Assembly (NCBI RefSeq): GCF_030867145.1
Contig: NC_134422.1
Span: forward strand, 2,386,001-2,450,000
Direction: 5' to 3'
DNA: 64,000 nucleotides
Source of the DNA: Opisthocomus hoazin
Taxonomy: Eukaryota > Chordata > Aves > Opisthocomiformes > Opisthocomidae
Shown here: positions 55,963-64,000 of the stretch, piece by piece
Position numbering within the stretch: the first letter of the stretch is position 1
Layout: every line of letters begins with the position of its first letter
Notes under the pieces: model-generated
Seen by the model: the letters and a program-made list of their open reading frames with translations, nothing else
Database searches by the model: none
Told to the model about the DNA's origin: nothing
Translations under genes and position numbers: made by a program

Positions 55963-58900
55963 GCACCGCCAGCAGCTCGTTTTACAAAAACCTGGCTGCG
56001 GTCTGCTTTCCCCTTCAGCAGCACGCACACCCGTGCCCACCCTGTGGCAAGGTGTCCACCCACCCTGTGAATCCCAAGCGGTCACCTGCTTAGGTCTGCA
56101 GACCAATGCCCTAGATCTGGAAAAGGATGCCTAGGGTTTCGGAGAAACCTCTCCCCGTGCCGTGTCCCAGGCTGGTGTCCCAGGAAGCCCATCACCAGGC
56201 TCAGCAGGCACCAGTACTCCCTTCAGATACCCTCTGGAGTCAAACCTTGCCACTCATCTGGGCAGCTTCAGCGTTCTGCACTCTGCTGCTTTCAAAACCC
56301 ATCAGCCATTACTTAACTCCTTCTCTCGATTTCTCCCTCTGTTACTTTTCATTTGCTTTCTTATTCTCTCACTCCTCATTTTGTGTGATGTGTCAGATTT
56401 TGTAATCGAATAGAGGGATCTTTGGTAAACCGGATGTTAGCTGACCATGCTAGACACCGGCATGGTAGTGGCAGAATCTGTCCTTGGTCTTACAGTCGCC
56501 TTGTTAGCTCAAGGGCAGTACCCTCCAGTCCCACAAAAGCTAATCATACACATTCATCTGCCTTGTGGTACTATGCTAAATTCCTTTCTGAAACCCAAAT
56601 AGATGAATATGCTGATAACATATTCGGTGGATTAGTCTCAGCAGTCATTGCTTAAGATCTCCCTTTATGTCTGCAACACTCATTTCCTACCCCGCTGAAC
56701 ATTCATTTTCTCTCCTCCCTCCTGCAGTCTGCTTCAGCTTCTGAGGAAATCAGTTTTCTGTCTTTTCCTAATGCCATGGTGACTCAATATTTTGCCAGCT
56801 TTTTTGTGGTTTATTTTATTTCGTTTAGTATGATGTATTAGATCTCTGCCACCCATTTCCTAACCTTCTGTGAAGAGTTAGGCTATGGATTGGCTTGTAC
56901 GTGTGGGCATAGCTCACATCCGCTGAGCTCCAGAGAAATAAGCCGGTGTCTCCGATCATTGCCTTACACATGCAATACCAGGGTTACAGCACTCAGAATG
57001 GTGCTAACTAATATTCTTGGCGTTGCGTCATAATCCTGGAAATGCCCAGTTGCACAAGTTGGCTGGAAATTGTTTTATAATGGTATGGACTATTCCTACT
57101 GCTTCTGAAATGACACCACTTGGAGTCTTTCCTCTAGGTAGTCACCGAAAATCACCATCAGCATCTTCATTAAAGGAATGACCTGCTAGCAGTCTAGACC
57201 TATAAAAGGCAATCCCCGGCTTTTGCAGTCTGATGTATGCCACTATGGAGTAAGTTGTTTGCCTTGGATAACATCATGCTTTCCTCTTCTAATCAATCTG
57301 TGTTGTAGATATTTATTTATTTCCCATGCCTGTGAGCCACCGTTTCCTTCCTGGATTATTTTGATCTACGTGTGTTTTTATGGAGTCGGTATTCTCCTTG
57401 TTCTACTTCTTTTTCTGAGGTATATTTTCTTTGTCATCTTTTGTATTATGAAAGAAAATGGACTGTCCTACCCCATAGTAACATCTCTCCATTAAGTCAT
57501 TTTTGTATGATTGTGGTCTCAACCTCCTCCTCTTTACAAGTTTATGAAAGTGCCCTTTTGCTCTGTTCACATACTTGGCAGATTGTGACTTATCAAATTT
57601 TATTCTTATAGTATTTATTTGTCCTTGTTTTTCATGCTCTGACTGTGCTCTTTGTAGTCTGCCAGCTCCCAGTTTTGGGCCATCTAGCATGCCATTAGAA
57701 TACTTCACTCCTAAAGAACAATTCAGATAGGCAAAGCAATCCCTTTCAGCAGAGATTAATTGTACAAATACATGTATGAACTATAGTTCTTTTAAACCAA
57801 CATCATATACAATGAGTCTAAAATGGGTAACCCAGCTAACTGCTGTTAAACATTCTTAGCCATTCTGAGGCTTCAGAAGCATTACAGCTGATGCTGTCTT
57901 TCCCTGTTATTTACAATATAATTGGTTGATATTAATTTGATATTTATCTTGCTAAGAAAGAATCAACAGTAAATATTACTAAATACCACCCCAGGCACCG
58001 CAGAAAAAATATCCAAATGAGAATATAAATGGAAAATTAGAATTTCTTGCCAGTTGAAGATGAAAAGGTAAAGAGGGAATTCTTGCAGATCTAATGAACA
58101 AATAAGCCAGAAAGATTTATTTTCTCAGTGTAAGGAGTCTCTAAATAGTACTGCAGAAAGTGCCTTACTGGCATACGAATTTCCGCACTTAAAGAGGTAT
58201 ATACATGAGTATACAATTTTAGAAAAACTTTGCACTATCACAAACCCAGTGTAGCTGATTCAAGTGACAAAACTGTGATCTGCATCTGGGCCAAAAGCAA
58301 GATGAATCTTCAGTCTATAATTCAGTATCTTTAAGTATACAAATTCAGCCTGTGAAAAAAAGAAAATAATCAAACGCTGTCCTTGATAGCATTGCCACAA
58401 TGGACTGCGCTGACGAAAACTAGGCTAATTTTTGTTTGCATCTTTGTTACTCAAGCTTTCCTCATTTTTTTCATAAAAGTGCTTCCATACAGGTGGAATA
58501 CGTGCGGGTTTTGATACTCAGTTTTTCGCAGAACAGCTCCAGGTATTTTACAGGAATCCCAGCCCAACTTTAGCAGTCTATTTGAAAAGCTTTCAAGCTG
58601 GCAGGGTAAGCAGAAGGACTGCTGGCTGTTCTTCCAGAAACTGTATGCTCTGTCCTCTCTGAATATTAACAGCTGCATCAAGTAAAAAAATCAATATCCC
58701 AAATTCAGAGCACTGTAATGAAGCTGTAGAGCTGAATGAATCATCTTTCCCCAAAAGCTAGGATGATACAAATCTTACTGAAACTTTACTGCATGTTGAA
58801 TATCCTACGCTTTGATGCAAGACTCTTATTGCCTGCACACTCATACTGGGAAGAGTAATTACTAAGAAAGATTTGTGCAGAGATCCAAGTAAAGAAATAA

Positions 58901-59670
58901 AACCCATGAATTTTCTATTTTCTGGCCAAACACAAAGAAGAAAAGCTAGAAAGGAATAAAGCTGTCTTTTGTTTCAAAACAGAAAGTGATTTGTTAGTGA
59001 AACAGACTTCTTTTGGGTCAAGTTTTATATTCCATTTGATTTTAAAAGTACTTAATTTTCATTTCATTTTTTTAAAAAATGTAATTGTGAAATATGGCTA
59101 TTTTCCAAAATGTCTGAAAAATCAAATTGTCTCATCTTGAAAGAGTTGAAACAAATATTTGAGCTCTTTCAATACATTTTCTTTCTTGCCACAACTGCTT
59201 TTTACCCAATTTATTAACAGTTTTCTCCTCCCTAAAACCTTTAGTGAGTTTTCTGTGGTGAAATAATAAAAATACAAATTCATACACTGTATGCTGAGGC
59301 TGCCTTCAGCTCTGAATAACATCACACTAGACATTTTTAATGTTGATTTAATATGTAACCATGATAACTTGTCAGATCTAAAACAGAGTCTCAGGGAATA
59401 TAAGACACTTATTTAGGAGCTGAACACAGCAAAATATCTTCAGACAGAATCAGTGGCATAAAAAGCAGTGTTTTAAAAAAACCCTGCAAAAACTAAACAG
59501 AGCTCTTGGAGTTAGTAACGCTTCATTTGGAAATGAGCTTGGATAACAGCTGTTGTGTCTTTACCTTCAAAAGGGTGCTTTGTATGCACGAGCACAGGAA
59601 GAAATTGAAATACAAGTTCATACAAAACAACTAAACCCTGGGTTATTGTGAAAGGAAAAGGAACAGGAAA

Positions 59671-59754
59671 GGAAAAGGAAAAGGAAAAGGAAAAGGAAAA
59701 GGAAAAGGAAAAGGAAAAGGAAAAGGAAAAGGAAAAGGAAAAGGAAAAGGAAAA
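59671..59754 (+). repeat. (GGAAAA)14 hexanucleotide microsatellite
   Basis: Fourteen perfect copies of GGAAAA with imperfect purine flanks (59651-59670 and 59755-59766). The minus-strand frame through it encodes only Phe-Ser/Leu-Phe repeats and is not a gene. Confidence 0.95.
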
Positions 59755-60294
59755 AGGAAAGGGAAAAATAACCCACAACCCATGAAATCTTAAATATACT
59801 CCCTGGAGGGCCTGTTGTGGAGATCTCTCTGTAGAGAAGGCAGTGGGATTTCCACAGAAGAATGAGACAGCCATTAGTCAATCCTTGGCTTTGCATTGGG
59901 CCTTTCAATAAAAAAAGGGTAAAAGAAAATGAATTACATGCAAATATCTGCAGGCAGTCTATTCAGCATTCTGCAACTTGGGCTCTGCCAAAAGGCTTAA
60001 GGATGGAGGCAGAAGTTGGAAAGAGAAGTTGCATTCTCTAAAAATGTGAGCTTTTCTTTTTTACTTAACAATTTTCCCAGTGAGGTTAGGTTTGTTAAAG
60101 CTTACGGAAGACTTGGAATATCAGTACCTAATTTACTAAATCCTAGAGTGTGTCTGAATCAGGGATTGAGATGAACCGAGCAAACCAGTGGTGTTAATAA
60201 ACTAAACCTAATACGTTCAGTTCTCATGAACAGATCTTCAGGCAAAGTGACCTTCCTTCCCCATGTAGAGTGCTGAGTTTTTACAGAAATGTGT

Positions 60295-60853
60295 TGTCGT
60301 GGTTTATCCTGGCAGCCGGCAACTAAGACCACGCAGCCGGTCGCTCGCTCCTTCCTCCCAGCGGGATGGAGAGGAGAACAGACGAAAAGTAAAACTCCTG
60401 GGTTCAGATAAAGACAGTTTAATAAGACAACAAAGGAAGGAATAATAACAACCATAATAATGAATATGCAAAACAAGTTATGTCCAATACAGTTTTTCTC
60501 ACTGCCTGACGACTGATTGCGCAGCCAGTCCCTGAGCAGTGATTGTGGACCTCACAGATTTTGCAGAACTCGTGGATTTTGCTGAACTCTCAGTAAAGTT
60601 TCCGCCCCCCAGACAACCGCCATTTATATACTGAGCACGAGATCTATGGTATGGAATATTTCCATTGCCCAGCTTGGACTAGCTGCTTGGCCATGCACCC
60701 CCCCCTCCCCACACACCTGCTCATTAGCCGAACGTGGGATACTGGAAAAAGTCCTTGATTTCATAGCAACAACTAAAAACATCAGTGTACAAAATCCAAA
60801 ACACAGCAGCTACTGGGGGGAAAATTAACTCTATCCCGGACGAAACCAGGACA
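60295..60853 (-). mobile_element. Solo LTR of an endogenous retrovirus, copy B (559 bp), intergenic
   Basis: On the minus strand it begins TGTCCTGGTTTC and ends AAACCACGACA, the same family as copy A at 44802-45360, and by coincidence also 559 bp. The U3 TATA box reads TATATAAATGGCGG. Flanking pentamers TGTGT (60290-60294) and TATGT (60854-60858) match at four of five positions, a likely aged target duplication. It carries an imperfect tandem unit GAGTTC(A/T)GCAAAATC near 60553-60590 that copy A lacks. No internal viral region is present. Confidence 0.9.
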
Positions 60854-62216
60854 TATGTCCTGTCCAAAGCTATACAATACTGGGATTATTTTACTTCCCA
60901 GAGATACCCTCTACATAAGCAATTCTCATGTTTTAACTTACACGTATTTACTTTTCCATTTATCCCAGCTGTAGCATGGCTTTCTATTTAAGACAGGAGC
61001 TTATCTGCTTTACACTCAATAAATGTTTCTTCCCTGAAGCCTGATATGTATTAGATAATTTTTGGAAATTTAGAAAATGAGGAAACCTCACAATCTCTTT
61101 CAAAAAGCATTTCCAGAGACTAAGGCACTTAGTTAAACATTCCCTGAAAGATTACCTCGATAGAGTATTCTTTCAGAAATCCTGCTGGCTACAAATCTTG
61201 GTAAGAAACAGAAAGGATCTTTTTTTCACAGGGACAATTTCAGAGTCCTTCATTCAGGCCAGAGACTGACCCAAGAAACATTTTGCCCTCTGTTACAGTC
61301 TACGGTATGACCAGTGGCTAGCCTAGGACATACCTGGGATTTTCAGAGGCAATGTTGCTTATTCCTAAGGAATAAAATCAATCAATTTCTATTCATTCAT
61401 CAAATAAAATAAAAGCATAGACTAATACTATGGACAAACACACCTCCTCTACCCCTCTCCTACTCTCCCTTCCCTCTCATTTACATCTTCTCAGTGTAAA
61501 ATGACCACACGCTGGAATTTATTCTGCCTATATAAAGAAATAATCCTCACTGAAACACTAACAATGTTATCCAAAACAAGTATTTCATTAACATGCAGTG
61601 ATTTATAGCCAAAGAACTGGAATGTGATTCAAGCCTAACAACACTCCTCTTAGATGATTTCTTCTTCATTGTTTGCTTTCTAGCAGTCGTGCTGGGACTA
61701 TTTACCAAACCACTGCATTGCCTCATAGTACTGTGTTCTGGGACACACATCTTACGGAAGCTGAAACATTCCCAAGTCTTGCTGGACACATTTCAGAATC
61801 CTTCCTGTAAAGAGTGTAGATTCGTATAGAGTATTTATTTCATAATTCTGCTCGTGTTGCGAATGGACTTGTATATTTATAAGAGGTAGATATTTGACAT
61901 CTAAAGGTGCTGGACATTCATTGTCAGGTATATTTTCCTCTCTTGCCCTACTAGATAAAAGGTCTGAAAAAAGGACTATGTTTTGTGATGCCTAAAATGT
62001 AGGCCCCTTGAAATAAAACCTGGAACCTCCTCTATGGCAGTGAGGCACCCTGCACCACACCAGACAATGAGGCTGTATTTTGACGAGTGCTTGAAGCCAC
62101 GCTACGCTACGCTGACAGCACCGCTGAAGCTGTTCTTCGCCCCTGCTGAGCCTACTGACCCTGCTGCATGCCACCCCCTCCCGGGATGGCACACTGGTTT
62201 TTGACCACAGGATGAA

Positions 62217-62292
62217 CTGGACTGGGGAAATGAGCCAGCTAAAACCAACTTTGTTCAGGGTTAGTTTTTAAGCTGGTTCATTTCCCAGTCTA
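62217..62292. repeat. Long imperfect hairpin (about 32-bp arms, 11-nt loop)
   Basis: The left arm starts CTGGACTGGGGAAATGAGCC and the right arm's reverse complement starts CTAGACTGGGAAATGAACC, continuing through AGCT and an A-rich segment on both sides. Mismatches are few and include single-base bulges. It is either a remnant of a palindromic transposon or a miRNA-like precursor. Confidence 0.7.
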
Positions 62293-64000
62293 GATCGCCA
62301 CGTGGCTGCACAAACACTCAGGATACGGGAGAAACAGGGGAACGGAGGGTATATAGGACAGCTTCTTTAAAGAGACCACCATTTGTGTGTTCTCGGTGTC
62401 TCTTTGACATCCAGTTTTGATGAACCACAGACTTTAGCATCTCAGCAGTGAGATCCAGAACTATCATGGGGATTTTCCATGCTGCTTAGAAGTCTGCGCA
62501 CTGCATGACATATCACCTACAGTTACTAAGAATACAATAAATCTAAGACCCAGATCTGCTCCTCTCCATGGCCTGGCATTGCACCAAGGATAAAAATGAG
62601 AAATTTCTGTTTGCCTGGGGTTTGTAGGCTGTTTTTTTTCTCAATAACTGAGTAGGGATCACTAAGGACGGGAGGTGGTACAGCAATCATCATTCCCTTG
62701 AGCCAGGCTAGCTGCTGGCCAAAGTGCAAAGGATTGGGACACCTGATTTCACTGAAGAGAGGTCAAATCCATTTCTCCCAGTGGTCCGACGACACGATAC
62801 TGGCTGCTCTGGAACATGGGGTCTCTGTTCTCTCTCTCATAGTGTGTGAAAACTTCTCAAAGAACACAGGAAAAACAAAAAAAAAGCATTGACAAATAGG
62901 AATCATGACTGTACCTTGCTGATTCAGGAATGTATTTGTGTGATAATGTGCGGACAGAATACACAAGCAGGTCCTTAATGAAGAACTCAAAATTTTATTT
63001 CCTTTTTTCCAGGCACCAATAACCTACAAAAGCATGCACCGTTTTCTGGACTCTGCAAATCCTGAAGACAAGCAGGCAAGGCACCACTAGCCTCTGTTGG
63101 CCAGGTTTTGAAAGAAAGCACAAAATAAACTGGATTGCCATGGAACATGATTCTGTCGGAGTATGAAAGTACCATACGTGCCATCAGAACACCTCAGTGG
63201 TTGAATCTGGCTTCTAAGCATTAGCAAGGTAAAGCACTGAGAACAGCCAACATTAAGATGCTACTAGAGCTGTCTGGAGAACAAGGCTCCTTTGCAGCTG
63301 GGGAGGATCAGACCAGCACTGAGCAGGTAAACGCCATTTACTTCCTTCTTTGGATCTGTTCTAACTTCAGAAGAACCAAAATGCTCTCCCTCTGAAGGCC
63401 ATGCCATGAGATTCTTAACAGTTGCTGTCCAGAAGCTGAGGTATGATCAGATTGTTTTGGTACCAATAAAAGGTAAGCTTATGGCTGTAAACCTTCCTCC
63501 AGCTTAATCAGAGTATCTCCTGCTGTAGATGAGTCCTACTCCTACGCTGCCAGAAGGGTCATGGTTTTATTCTGAAGTTTCCAGTTCAGATTTCTAGGCT
63601 CATCAAGAGTTTTTCAGACTCCTGAAGAACAAGTTATCAATGCATACTCCTCAGAGAAATCCTGAGAGTTTTAAAGCTTCTTGTACTCTATGCTGTATTT
63701 TACTCCTTGATTTTCCCCTTTAGCTATAGACTCTGAATCAGTGCTTTTCCCTTTACTCTGATTCATATGTGGTTAACACTATAAATTCACAACATGTAGA
63801 AATCAATTAACTCATCAACTCCAACTCCATCTCAGTTAAGGAACTTGGCCCAATTCAGTTTCTCTGATAAATTTCCTTCACCAAACAAGCACAAACACAC
63901 TGTTCAGCTCCAATCCCAAAGCAGGCCGTGTAAACAGATTGGCGTTGCTGCATTCCCTGGAGTTTAAGAGAAATAAGGCTCCTTCAGATCAGCAGTGACT

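Larger units (their letters stand above)
47090..64000. other. Intergenic region upstream of TNFAIP6
   Basis: Beyond the TNFAIP6 promoter I see no exon with convincing frame, splice sites and homology. Identified contents are CR1 copies (49586, 51110, 51950, 53572, perhaps 55930), LTR copy B, the G run at 50087, the GGAAAA array at 59671 and the hairpin at 62217. The stretches 47090-49585, 53940-59650 and 60860-64000 otherwise hold AT-rich sequence without recognisable elements. Any regulatory role for TNFAIP6 would need conservation or chromatin data. Confidence 0.6.

Noticed and set aside
57403-57708. Minus-strand frame of 101 codons, Lys-rich
   Set aside because: No homology recognised and the surrounding DNA is AT-rich with no exon signals. 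It could be a remnant of an old repeat.
59512-59908. Minus-strand frames of 96-120 codons through the GGAAAA array
   Set aside because: Translation of a microsatellite (Phe-Ser or Leu-Phe repeats) rather than a gene.
47090-64000. Search for exons of the neighbouring mammalian genes (e.g. NMI, RBM43) upstream of TNFAIP6
   Set aside because: No frame in this stretch resembles either protein. They may lie beyond the window or be absent.
1-64000. CRISPR arrays, operons, tRNA or rRNA genes
   Set aside because: No regularly spaced direct repeats and no cloverleaf or rRNA sequence noticed. The window is eukaryotic with spliced genes.

Overview
This is a vertebrate nuclear window, almost certainly from a bird. 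The evidence is long AT-rich introns with GT-AG splice sites, a CpG-island promoter, many CR1 LINE fragments ending in the avian ATTCTGTG octamer tail, solo endogenous-retrovirus LTRs, and the amniote gene order TNFAIP6-RIF1. Nothing here fixes the species. No prokaryotic features are present. Gene assignments rest on my recollection of the protein families, combined with exon-by-exon reading of frame, splice sites and phase.

Both recognisable genes lie on the minus strand. RIF1 (replication timing and DNA-break repair regulator) starts at 29664 inside a CpG island. I could follow 29 consecutive coding exons down to the left edge, giving 1,916 in-frame codons with matching phases at every junction. 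The last one, 1-2352, is the giant exon encoding the disordered middle of the protein. It runs off the window, so the PP1-binding motifs and the C-terminal domain are not visible.

TNFAIP6 (TSG-6, secreted hyaluronan-binding protein of inflammation) is complete: six exons between 46881 and 33419 encode 275 residues. These comprise a signal peptide, a Link module and a CUB domain, with all ligand-binding residues I checked conserved. Its promoter has a TATA-like box, a perfect C/EBP palindrome and a perfect AP-1 site, matching the known inflammatory control of the human gene.

The 3.7 kb between the genes contains a CR1 copy split by a 1.16 kb LTR-like insertion. The region right of the TNFAIP6 promoter (47.1-64 kb) has no gene I can support. 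It holds CR1 copies, a second copy of a 559-bp LTR family (the first is in TNFAIP6 intron 1), a (GGAAAA)14 array, a G-run and a strong hairpin.

I found no new multi-gene system. The observations most worth a second look are the nested LTR insertion, the 24-base C run in the RIF1 promoter, the C/EBP+AP-1 module, the CA repeat just downstream of a 41-nt TNFAIP6 exon, and the hairpin near 62.2 kb.
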